Shown: positions 36,278-44,246 of the stretch, in pieces
Numbering within the stretch: the first letter of the stretch is position 1
Layout of the letters: each line of letters starts with the position of its first letter
From: Myxococcota bacterium
GTDB lineage: Bacteria; Myxococcota; JAJVIH01
Assembly (NCBI GenBank): GCA_022072125.1
Contig: JAJVIH010000019.1
Location: 1-64,000, forward strand
Direction: 5' to 3'
DNA length: 64,000 nt
Notes under the pieces: model-generated
What the model saw: the letters and a program-made list of their open reading frames with translations, nothing else
What the model was told of the DNA's origin: nothing
Database searches by the model: none
Program-made: the position numbers and the translations under genes

Positions 36278-36586
36278 ATGCCGCGCGCGGAGTTTGAATA
36301 CACGGGAACCGGAATCGGAATTTTCTGGATGTGGACGGTGTCGTTTCTCCTCAATCTGATCACCTTCGGACTCGCCTTCCCGTGGACATATTGCATGGTC
36401 AAACGCTATGTGGCCGGGCACACCCTTGTGAATGGCCGCCCGTTGCGCTTCACCGGCTCTGGCGCGGGATTTCTCTGGCAATATCTTTTGATCTGGCTGC
36501 TGACCTGGATCACCTTCGGCATTTACACTCCATGGGGCTTCACACGCCTGCGGAAATGGGAAACCTCGAAAACCACCTTCGAGTGA
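36278..36586 (+). CDS. Small DUF898-like membrane protein
   Basis: 102 residues. Two long transmembrane segments (WMWTVSFLLNLITFGLAFPW and WQYLLIWLLTWITFGIYTPW) each end in a GxxxPW motif, a repeat typical of YjgN/DUF898-type proteins. RPLRFTGSGAGFL lies between them. The gene starts behind an AAGGAG-like site and lies 15 bp ahead of the ferritin-like gene on the same strand. Function unknown. Confidence 0.72.
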   Translation: MPRAEFEYTGTGIGIFWMWTVSFLLNLITFGLAFPWTYCMVKRYVAGHTLVNGRPLRFTGSGAGFLWQYLLIWLLTWITFGIYTPWGFTRLRKWETSKTTFE

Positions 36587-36601
36587 ACAAAGGGAAACCG
36601 C

Positions 36602-37498
36602 ATGCCAATCAAACCCAACCTGCTGGATCTGAATGTCCGCAATGAACGTTTGCGCCCCGAACACGAGCGCATCCGGAAAAGCCTGCTGATACGCCAACCC
36701 GGCGTGGACAACATCCCGGAGAGGCTTGTCCGCGACTACCCGCCCGGGGTGATGAGCATGACGCGCGCGGCCTGGAAACACCGCACCTGGCATGAACACC
36801 AGAGCGCGGCGGTGTTCAGCGCCATCTTCCCGCAACTGATCGAGGCGGGCGCATCCATCGAATACAAAACCACCATCCTGCGCTGCGCCATGGATGAAAT
36901 TCATCACGCGGAATTGTGCGCGCGCGTGTTGGGGCTGCTGGGCGGCGAGCCGGTGGTGGAAGCGGACCTGGAATTGACGCCCGCCCCGCGCCACGCCGAT
37001 GCGCCGTTGCGCAGCCGCCCGCTGCGCAACCTGATTTTCGCGTCATGCATGTCGGAGACCATTGGCGGCGCTTTGCAGGCGGCGCAACGCGAACTGACGG
37101 AAGAACCGTATATCCGCGAAGTGCTGGATCAACTCTCCGGCGATGAAGTGCTGCACGCGCGCATCGGCTGGCTTTACCTGGGGGATGTCTGGCCGGGCCT
37201 GGATACGGAGGAGCGCAAGGCGGTGCTCGATTATCTGCCGCTGGCGTTTTCATCCATCGAAAGTGCGATGCTGGGCGTGATGCCCCTGGGTCCGCCGCCG
37301 CCCGCCGATCTGGAGCCGCACCTGCGTTCGCTGGGCTGGATCAGCGGCGATGAAGCGCGGGAAATCCTCTACCAGGTGATTGATGAGGTGGTCGTCCCCC
37401 AACTGGAAAGCGTGATGGGATCACCGGTGCGCGAGGCGTGGAAAATCCGCTCCAGCGCGCGTACGGGCGGGGTCTCGGCCGCGCCCATCCGTTATTGA
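36602..37498 (+). CDS. Ferritin-like diiron protein
   Basis: 298 residues, helical. Two ExxH-type metal motifs are visible, MDEIHHAEL and SGDEVLHAR, as expected of a ferritin-like four-helix diiron site. Upstream helices carry WHEHQSA and IEYKTT, which may supply the remaining Glu ligands. Proteins like this are common in myxobacteria and may be oxygenases or iron-binding proteins; I cannot tell which. It sits 15 bp after the DUF898-like gene. Its last 7 bases overlap the end of the convergent gene on the other strand. Confidence 0.72.
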   Translation: MPIKPNLLDLNVRNERLRPEHERIRKSLLIRQPGVDNIPERLVRDYPPGVMSMTRAAWKHRTWHEHQSAAVFSAIFPQLIEAGASIEYKTTILRCAMDEIHHAELCARVLGLLGGEPVVEADLELTPAPRHADAPLRSRPLRNLIFASCMSETIGGALQAAQRELTEEPYIREVLDQLSGDEVLHARIGWLYLGDVWPGLDTEERKAVLDYLPLAFSSIESAMLGVMPLGPPPPADLEPHLRSLGWISGDEAREILYQVIDEVVVPQLESVMGSPVREAWKIRSSARTGGVSAAPIRY

Positions 37499-38922
37499 CC
37501 GATGATCAGCCGGTCCCGGTCTCCCGGCCGGAGCGAGCCGATGAAGGCCGTCAGACGCCCATCGCCGGATACGGCCATCAACGGCTGTCCGGCGGCGGAA
37601 TGAATGTCCTGGTTCCACGCGATTTCCTCCGCTCCATTGTTGTCGCGCGCCCGCAGCGTGAGGCGGAAGATCCGGCTGTCGGTGCTGGCGGTCCATTCCA
37701 TCGCCGTGCTTCCATCGGCGGAGACCACGCGGTTCTGATTTCCGTGGAACGGTATTTCCAGCACGATGGGGTCTCCCACCGCGGGAGGTTCCACCGGCAG
37801 GCCATTGTGCAGGTGAAGAAGAACCGGATTTCCATCCGGAAGCTGCCTGATGCGCATCCGCTTCGCCCTTGCGTCAAGCCCAAATTCCACGCGGCTTGCG
37901 GAGACCACGCCGCCAGGCGGCCAGGCCCAGCGCGGCTGGCCGGTCTTGGGCTCCAGCATGTAGACGCGATAAACCCCCGGCGGGTTGTCTCCCGCCATTA
38001 GCCGGAACGATGAAACAACCAGCAGCCCCGCACCGCTGATTTCCGCCATCGAGACACGCCACTCCGGTTGCGCGCCGGCCGCGCCTGAAGCGGCGGCGTC
38101 CAGCCAGTCTTTCGCGGTGACTTCCAGATCGGACCGCACGGCGAAGCGCCACAACGGCCCGGCCTGCGGCGAAGACGGCAAACTCCACGCCATCGCCTCG
38201 CCCGTGCGGGAGTTGGCCGCGTAGAGCCGGCGATCATCGGATGAAAACGCCACGGCGAGAGGCGTGGCCGAACGGTCCCACGGCGAATCCAGCGCGAGAC
38301 CGGAATGGACATCGTACAACCCCAGGAAAAACGGCAGGGGCAAAGCGATCAGGTTGGCGTAGGAAGAAAAAACCGGCGGCAGCCCCGGCGCGGGCGCGCG
38401 TTGCAACTCCAGTTCCAGTAACGGCGCGAATCCGGCGCCCGCGGGAGCGGCCAGTTGATGCTCCCCCTTGCGGGAACCGGAATTGATGAAGACGCGAAAT
38501 TGCTGGCCCGTGTTCCACGAGAAATAAGCCAACAGGCGATTGCCCGGAAACAGTTCATAGGGCTGTTTGCGGAACTCGCCGGCCGTGAACAGTTCAAATA
38601 CGGGATGATGCGGCGCATCGGCGGGCCCCGTCACCAATAGACCGCGGCGGGTCCAGGCGGCGCGCGCGTCTCCCAGCGAAATATCCGCGGACGGCGGTGG
38701 TGAGGGCGGAGGAACGGCCTCCGGCTTCGCCGCCGGGCGCGCGGGCGATGGAGTACTGTCGCAGGTGCAGGACTGCGCCATTCCGGCCATGCAAGCGCCC
38801 AGCAACGCGATCGCCAGCAACGCCCTTCCCGGCAGGGGGGACGGGCTTGCCGGCTTGCGGCGGATATCGCTCCGCTGGAAGCACGGCGCCAGGAATGATC
38901 CAATGAACAGGAAGCAGGCCAT
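37492..38922 (-). CDS. Uncharacterised lipoprotein with propeller-like strands
   Basis: 476 residues from an ATG 4 bp after the mutY stop; a TTG five codons earlier would overlap mutY. A hydrophobic segment LLAIALLGAC gives a possible lipobox, followed by TCDSTPSPARP and a Pro-rich linker. The rest shows repeated beta segments with VAFSSDDRRLYAANS and LMAVSGDGRLTAFIGS, resembling irregular WD40/PQQ blades. The internal signal segment follows about 30 polar residues, which is long for a lipoprotein and makes the start uncertain. It is the last gene of the astA-like operon. Confidence 0.62.
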   Translation of the reverse strand: MACFLFIGSFLAPCFQRSDIRRKPASPSPLPGRALLAIALLGACMAGMAQSCTCDSTPSPARPAAKPEAVPPPSPPPSADISLGDARAAWTRRGLLVTGPADAPHHPVFELFTAGEFRKQPYELFPGNRLLAYFSWNTGQQFRVFINSGSRKGEHQLAAPAGAGFAPLLELELQRAPAPGLPPVFSSYANLIALPLPFFLGLYDVHSGLALDSPWDRSATPLAVAFSSDDRRLYAANSRTGEAMAWSLPSSPQAGPLWRFAVRSDLEVTAKDWLDAAASGAAGAQPEWRVSMAEISGAGLLVVSSFRLMAGDNPPGVYRVYMLEPKTGQPRWAWPPGGVVSASRVEFGLDARAKRMRIRQLPDGNPVLLHLHNGLPVEPPAVGDPIVLEIPFHGNQNRVVSADGSTAMEWTASTDSRIFRLTLRARDNNGAEEIAWNQDIHSAAGQPLMAVSGDGRLTAFIGSLRPGDRDRLIIGQ

Positions 38923-38926
38923 GACA

Positions 38927-40093
38927 TCAATCCGCAAACAGATCGGGTTGTTCGCCCTCCGCGTGGGAATGGATATCCAGTACGCGCAGGATTTTTCTGG
39001 TCAGCGTGGATACGCCGATGGAGTTCAAATCACTGGAAGGACGCACCCAGCGGCGATCATCCGGCGATCCGGAATCCTGATCCGGCGGGGTCATGGCGCG
39101 CACTTCCACCTGCATGCGCCGGTGGGTCAGAACGTGTTCAAACTTTCCCATCAGTTCTCCCAAACCCTCGCGCCGGAAGAGCGGATGGACCAGCATGGCT
39201 GCCCCGTTTCCGCCGCGCCTGGTGATCTCGATCAGTTCAAAGGGAGGCGTCCACAGTCCGCCAAACAATCCTCCGGGCTGGTTGCGGATCAGCAGCACCT
39301 GATCCTGCCGGCGGATCAAACCCGCGGTCATGCGAACCAGCTTCGGCGCGCGCGCGGCTGATTTGACCGGGCGCTCCTCAACGGTTTCGCTGGCGAGCGC
39401 GGCGCACCACTTCCGCAGGGGACAGTCTCCGCAGTCCGGTTGACGGGGCGTGCAAACCGTGGCGCCCAACTCCATCATGGCCTCGTTCCAGGCGCCGGGC
39501 GAGCGGCGATCCAGCAACTCCGCGGCCAGAGCCCACAGGGAGCCGCGCATGGCGGCCGAGGCGATGTCGCCATCCAGATCAAACAACCGGGTCAACACGC
39601 GCATGACGTTGCCGTCGAGCACCGCCGCCGCCTCTCCGCCGGCGATGGAGGCGATGGCATGGGCGGTGTACCGGCCCACGCCGGGAAGCCGGATCAGATC
39701 ATCCGCACGCACGGGCATCACGCCATTGTATTGCTCCGCCACCTGCCGCGCGGCCGCGTGCAGGTGGCGCGCGCGGGAATAGTAACCAAGACCCGACCAC
39801 AGGGCGAGCACGTCATCCAGCGGCGCCCCAGCCAGCGATCGCACATCGGGAAAACGCTCCACGAAGCGCTCGAAATAAGGGACGAGGGTCTCGATGCGGG
39901 TCTGCTGGGCCATGATCTCGCAGATCCACACGCGGTAGGCGGTGCGATCCCGGCGCCAGGGAAGATCGCGCTGGTGTTCCACGAACCAGGCCAGCAAAGC
40001 CCTGCGCATCGCGGGCAATTGGCGCGCCGCCGGCGCCGCCCGCTTCCGGAAGGGGACGGCCGCGCCGCGCCTAGAAGCTGCGGGTTTCGACAT
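38927..40093 (-). CDS. mutY: A/G-specific adenine DNA glycosylase
   Basis: 388 residues. Removes adenine opposite 8-oxoguanine. Catalytic Glu59 is in WICEIMAQQTRIE, the HhH is LPGVGRYTAHAIASIA, catalytic Asp160 is in VLDGNV, and the [4Fe-4S] cluster ligands are C214-x6-C221-x2-C224-x5-C230. A C-terminal Nudix-like domain with FEHVLTHRRMQ recognises oxoG. The start is uncertain: 40093 overlaps the upstream stop by 23 bp with a weak site, while ATG 40009 would start at MRRALLAWF, closer to E. coli MutY. The operon position after the sulfatase-like gene is clear. Confidence 0.94.
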   Translation of the reverse strand: MSKPAASRRGAAVPFRKRAAPAARQLPAMRRALLAWFVEHQRDLPWRRDRTAYRVWICEIMAQQTRIETLVPYFERFVERFPDVRSLAGAPLDDVLALWSGLGYYSRARHLHAAARQVAEQYNGVMPVRADDLIRLPGVGRYTAHAIASIAGGEAAAVLDGNVMRVLTRLFDLDGDIASAAMRGSLWALAAELLDRRSPGAWNEAMMELGATVCTPRQPDCGDCPLRKWCAALASETVEERPVKSAARAPKLVRMTAGLIRRQDQVLLIRNQPGGLFGGLWTPPFELIEITRRGGNGAAMLVHPLFRREGLGELMGKFEHVLTHRRMQVEVRAMTPPDQDSGSPDDRRWVRPSSDLNSIGVSTLTRKILRVLDIHSHAEGEQPDLFAD

Positions 40094-41990
40094 GCAGGCG
40101 CCATCCATCCAGCAGGCCGCGCAACCTGGCGAAATCCGCCGCCTGCCCCTCAATGAGGTTGGTTGTTTCTCCCGGGTCCCGCGCCAGATTGAACAGCGCA
40201 TAACTCCCCACCCGGGTGTCGTGCAGCAGTTTCAGGTCTCCCATCCGCACGCCGTACCACCCTTCGTAATGCATCCATACCGGACGCGGCTCCATCGCAC
40301 GTCCCAACAACCGCGCGGCGATGCTGGCGCCGGGTCCCGGATACAACGGCTTCTGTCCCAGCATGTGCAGCACGGCCGGCGCCACGTCCGCCGAGGAAAC
40401 CGGCGTGTCCGACTCAAATGCGGCCACCCCGGGAAACGATATCCACAAGGGGACGCGGACCTGTTCCTCATACAGGTTGGAGCTGTGAAAGAAAACGCCA
40501 TGCTCTCCGAACGCCTCGCCGTGGTCGCTGCTGATGATCAGGATGGCGTTTCCAGCGAACCCGCGATCCTGGATCATGTCCCACAATTTGCGGACGGACT
40601 GATCGGTATAGGCGACCTCGGAGAGGTAATTGTTCCAGTCGCCGCCGCCCATGGGAAATTCCGGATGCGATACGTAGCCGGCGTGGGGCTCGTTGAAATG
40701 GATGCGCGCGAACAGCGGCTGCTCCGGATCGGCGCCGCCGAGATAGGCCCCGAAGGTTGAGAGGATATCCTCCGCGGCCTCATGGCTGTGCAGGGTTTCA
40801 CAGCGCAACAACCGGTTGTCGTAGCTCATGTGCATGATGTGATCACAGTAAACGTGGTAACCCAGCCTGGCCAGCGCGGTGAACAGCGAGGCGGGAGTCT
40901 CCGCGCCCCGCTCCGCTGGCGGATAGGCTCCCGTGGTCATGGCGAAGAGATTTCCCGAGGTATAGGGCGTGACCGCGTAACTATGCGAGAAGTAGGCGGC
41001 CCGCTGTTTGAGCCCGGAAAGAAATGGCGTGATGTCGCGGCCGGCATGCCGGCGGCCGATCACATCGGCGCGCACCGCGTCCATGGTGATCAAAAAAACA
41101 TGCGGCGGCGGTTTCCCCGCGCCCAGCCAGGGAAAATCCAGCCGTTCCAGATCCCCGGCGGCGAATTCGAGCGCCCGCGCGTCCGGCGCCGGATGGAGAA
41201 GCGGCCTCGATATGCGGGCGAACTTGGAAATCAGCAGCGTATGGCTTTTCAGGACGTAGGTCTCCACGCTGCCTTCCGCGAGCAGGGGCATGTGGGCGAA
41301 CGCCGCGGACCATGCCAGCGCAATGGCGGGAGCAGCCGCGACAACGGCCCTGGAGCGGCGATCCATGGCGGAAATTTCCGATCGCAGTTTCAGCCAGACG
41401 CCCCACCAGGCGCAGCCCAGCGCGGCGGCGCCCATGGCGTCGTGAAATCGCGGATACAGACCAGGATACAACCGGGCGTCAATCAGCAGAAAGCACAACG
41501 ATATGCCCATCAACAGAAGGGGGCCGCGTTCCCCGTTCAACGCCTTGCGCGCCGCCTGCTCCACCCGGCGCCTTCGCCACGTCAGGATGGCCGCCGCCGC
41601 ACAACCAAATATCGCCGGGGCGATCCAGACCTGCCCGGCGGCATGAAAGCGGCGGCCCGAAAACAAGCCAAACCCCAGCAACAGCAACCAGGCGGACGCC
41701 AGCGGCAGCCAGGGCGGAAACCCGGGGGCGCGCGCGGAAATCCGGGCGCCGGAAACCATCAGCGGCCCAGCGGCCAGGCCCAGCAACAACGCAGGCCATA
41801 ACGCCCCGGCGGTCACCGCCAGCAACAACCACGGCGTGTGCTCCGCCCCGGCGTAGAGAAGCCAGTTGAGCGAGGCGTTGCGCGCGACGAACAACAGGGC
41901 GTCGGCGAAGCCGGTGAACAGCCCGGCTATCCCCAGGGCCAGCGCGGCCACGCCCGCCCTGCTCCAAAAACCATGGCTGGAATCCTTCAT
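40071..41990 (-). CDS. Membrane-anchored sulfatase-fold enzyme
   Basis: 639 residues from ATG 41990; an in-frame GTG lies 4 codons earlier. About five transmembrane helices fill residues 10-240, followed by an alkaline-phosphatase/sulfatase-fold domain starting HVFLITMDAVRAD (metal Asp304). The nucleophile region reads VTPYTSGNLFAMTTG: the sulfatase Cys/Ser-x-Pro-x-Arg is absent, and a Thr (341 or 344) is the likely nucleophile, as in phosphoethanolamine or phosphoglycerol transferases. SSDHGEAFGEHG carries later metal ligands. Envelope lipid or glycan modification is a reasonable guess. Confidence 0.82.
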   Translation of the reverse strand: MKDSSHGFWSRAGVAALALGIAGLFTGFADALLFVARNASLNWLLYAGAEHTPWLLLAVTAGALWPALLLGLAAGPLMVSGARISARAPGFPPWLPLASAWLLLLGFGLFSGRRFHAAGQVWIAPAIFGCAAAAILTWRRRRVEQAARKALNGERGPLLLMGISLCFLLIDARLYPGLYPRFHDAMGAAALGCAWWGVWLKLRSEISAMDRRSRAVVAAAPAIALAWSAAFAHMPLLAEGSVETYVLKSHTLLISKFARISRPLLHPAPDARALEFAAGDLERLDFPWLGAGKPPPHVFLITMDAVRADVIGRRHAGRDITPFLSGLKQRAAYFSHSYAVTPYTSGNLFAMTTGAYPPAERGAETPASLFTALARLGYHVYCDHIMHMSYDNRLLRCETLHSHEAAEDILSTFGAYLGGADPEQPLFARIHFNEPHAGYVSHPEFPMGGGDWNNYLSEVAYTDQSVRKLWDMIQDRGFAGNAILIISSDHGEAFGEHGVFFHSSNLYEEQVRVPLWISFPGVAAFESDTPVSSADVAPAVLHMLGQKPLYPGPGASIAARLLGRAMEPRPVWMHYEGWYGVRMGDLKLLHDTRVGSYALFNLARDPGETTNLIEGQAADFARLRGLLDGWRLHVETRSF

Positions 41991-42051
41991 CGCATCAGCC
42001 ACGCAACCGTTCCGGATCGCCCCGCGCGCCGGATGATTCGCGGCCCGCCGT

Positions 42052-42807
42052 TCATGCGCCCCCGCGCGATTTCTTGATCAGCAGGTACGACGCCCCGGCC
42101 CCGCCATCGCGCCAGTGGGCGCTGGTCATCACCAGGACATGGCGCGACAATGGCCCGCGAAACACCATGCCCTTGAGCAGTTCCTTGATCACTGGCACGC
42201 CATCGCGCGAACCCAGTCCCTTGCCATGAATGATCTTCACCACGCTTTTGCCGTCGCGCACGCACCGGGAGACGAAGGCGATGATCTCCTCCCGCGCCTC
42301 CGCGCTCGTCAGGCCATGAACATCCAGTTCGCCCTGTATCGCGTATTTCCCCGTGCGCAGTTCCCGCACCCGCGCGGCGTCAAACCCCTCGCGGTAGATT
42401 TCCACCATCTCGCCGCTGTTTTCCTCGTGGAAGCGGATCTCATCCTCGTCCAGTTCCAGCATGTATTCCGTGAAACGCTCCTCCTCCGTCACCACTGGAG
42501 CGGCGCGCGGGCCGCGCCGCGGACGGCCGTTATTGATCGTATTGACGGGCTTGAGCGGTTTGACGCCATGGGCCGCCCGCTGAAACGCCTCTTCCTCCGT
42601 CAGGGGGCGGACCGGCGGCGGGTCCGTCCATAACCTGCCGGGCCCCTGACCCTGGCGCGCCGCCGCGGGCTGGACGGCTGGAGACGCCGCGTCCTCCGCC
42701 TTGGCCTGCAACCACTCTTTTCCCAGACCACCGAACGGGCGGAAAAATGCTTTTTCCGCTGCTTGGGGCGGCGGTGTCTCAGCGGCTCTGGTCTTCTTGC
42801 GTCCCAC
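42052..42807 (-). CDS. Smr-domain protein
   Basis: 251 residues, GTG start. A long, mostly disordered Lys/Pro/Ala N-terminus, an acidic middle (ELDEDEIRFHEENSG) and a C-terminal Smr domain with LDVHGLTSAEA, KIIHGKGLGSRDG and GGAGASYLLIKK. Smr domains are DNA- or RNA-nicking modules named from MutS2; stand-alone forms have been linked to rescue of collided ribosomes. The start overlaps the ferredoxin gene end by 29 bp, so the two are translationally coupled. Confidence 0.88.
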   Translation of the reverse strand: MGRKKTRAAETPPPQAAEKAFFRPFGGLGKEWLQAKAEDAASPAVQPAAARQGQGPGRLWTDPPPVRPLTEEEAFQRAAHGVKPLKPVNTINNGRPRRGPRAAPVVTEEERFTEYMLELDEDEIRFHEENSGEMVEIYREGFDAARVRELRTGKYAIQGELDVHGLTSAEAREEIIAFVSRCVRDGKSVVKIIHGKGLGSRDGVPVIKELLKGMVFRGPLSRHVLVMTSAHWRDGGAGASYLLIKKSRGGA

Positions 42808-43108
42808 TTCCTGCTCCGAACACCGGAAGCACCGCTTCGTTCATGATGCACGGCACATCGCGCGCGGTGACTTCCACCCAGCAACGTCCGGGCGGATGCA
42901 CGGCCACGGCGCTGCCTTCCTTTGGACAGTATCCGATGCAACGGGTGCGAACCAGCCAGACATCGCGCGTCAATCCATGCCTGGTGATGGCGTGGCGGAA
43001 ACCCGCGGCGATCTCCTCGCCGCCCTGGGCGCCGCATGATTGCATGTCCTCCCGCCCGTTGCAGCAGACGAAGATGGTTACGCGCGGTTTGAAGGCCGGC
43101 TCAATCAT
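42779..43108 (-). CDS. Thioredoxin-like [2Fe-2S] ferredoxin
   Basis: 109 residues. The Cys pattern FVCCNGREDMQSCGAQGG and TRCIGYCPKEGSAVAVHP is that of small thioredoxin-fold [2Fe-2S] ferredoxins (Aquifex Fd4/NuoE-like). The start ATG overlaps the AstA-like stop by 8 bp, and the Smr gene begins inside its end. It may supply electrons in the cytosol; no redox partner is evident nearby. The reading frame is open much further upstream inside the AstA-like gene, but only this part looks coding. Confidence 0.88.
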   Translation of the reverse strand: MIEPAFKPRVTIFVCCNGREDMQSCGAQGGEEIAAGFRHAITRHGLTRDVWLVRTRCIGYCPKEGSAVAVHPPGRCWVEVTARDVPCIMNEAVLPVFGAGSGTQEDQSR

Positions 43109-44168
43109 CCATGCCGCCGGGCAGGCCGCGAATGCGGTATCCGCGGGTGGAAACCGGACAGGTGCTGACATTGTCATCGGGATTGACCCCCAGCACCGCG
43201 GCGGCGTCGTCCTGGATGTACAGCTTGCGCCCCTTGATCGTGAAGGGAGCGCTGACGCAGCGGAAACGATCCTCTCCTTCGCGCGGCTCCACCGCCACCA
43301 GACCTTCGTAATCGAAATTCCGGGTGGTTCCGCCATACTGGTAATGGCGGGCCTCGCGCACCGGCATGATCTGATCGGTGATGGCCTCGAAATGCGGGCC
43401 GCCATCGAATGGATCAATGCGCCAGGCGTACTGGAAGCCAATGCTTTCAAGCATCGCCTTCGCCCCGGCGGCGCCCGGCCCCACCTTGCCGATGATCGCC
43501 TGGGCGCCTTCCTGCAACAGCGAAGCATAAATCATGCCCTGCGGAAACAGCGAGCGAATGAACTCCTTGTTGTCGCGGGAGATGCGGTCCGCCTCCTTGT
43601 AGTCCAGACCCACGAAGCGGCGGCCCAGCGATTCCCAGAGCAGGCTGCGGCCATCGGGTTCAAGCACGGGCATCAATTCGGCGAGCATGGTGTCGCGGAA
43701 CCACTCGCGATGCATGGCGACAAACAGAAAGCGGACATAGGAAAGCTGCTTGCCCAGCCTGCCCTTGTGCCCGCGCAGGGCGGGGTCGAGCACCAGCGAC
43801 CCGATCTCGGTGGGTCCGTCAAAGGTCCGGCTGAGAACCAGCACGGTGTGCTTGAAATGTTGATCAATCGAGGAGCTGTAGCGTTCGTCAATGATGACAT
43901 CAAAATAGTGGTTGGGACGCTCCCAGGTGCCCGCCTGGAAAAAAATCATTGAAACTCCCGCGATGCGCCGGGTCTCCAAGTCTTCCATCACAAAGGCGGC
44001 GATGCGGTCGTAGTCCTCCTGCACCTTGCCGCTCCAGCTATCAATGGAGTGCTGGATGCGCTGGGACAAAACCGCCTTGTCGTGGGGCAGGTTGAAGCTG
44101 TCCAGGTGGGCGGACAACTCATACAGGCCGTCAATATCCTTCATCTGGGCGTCGCGGATTATAAACAT
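43101..44168 (-). CDS. AstA-like arginine/ornithine N-succinyltransferase
   Basis: 355 residues of the AstA family, a GNAT-fold acyltransferase that succinylates arginine in the AST pathway. Visible motifs are IGSLVLDPALRGHKGRLGKQLS (acyl-CoA loop), RFLFVAMHREWFRDTMLAEL and VGLDYKEADRIS. No astB-E genes are nearby, so catabolic arginine degradation here is unproven; related proteins without the pathway may act on other amines. It is the first gene of a six-gene minus-strand run (AstA-like, ferredoxin, Smr, sulfatase-fold, MutY, lipoprotein). Confidence 0.85.
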   Translation of the reverse strand: MFIIRDAQMKDIDGLYELSAHLDSFNLPHDKAVLSQRIQHSIDSWSGKVQEDYDRIAAFVMEDLETRRIAGVSMIFFQAGTWERPNHYFDVIIDERYSSSIDQHFKHTVLVLSRTFDGPTEIGSLVLDPALRGHKGRLGKQLSYVRFLFVAMHREWFRDTMLAELMPVLEPDGRSLLWESLGRRFVGLDYKEADRISRDNKEFIRSLFPQGMIYASLLQEGAQAIIGKVGPGAAGAKAMLESIGFQYAWRIDPFDGGPHFEAITDQIMPVREARHYQYGGTTRNFDYEGLVAVEPREGEDRFRCVSAPFTIKGRKLYIQDDAAAVLGVNPDDNVSTCPVSTRGYRIRGLPGGMDD

Positions 44169-44246
44169 GGTGCTGCTCCGTTGCTGATCCGGGCGCGGGA
44201 GGATATCCCGCCGCGGGTCTGGTGTGAACTTTCCATGCAGGGCATC

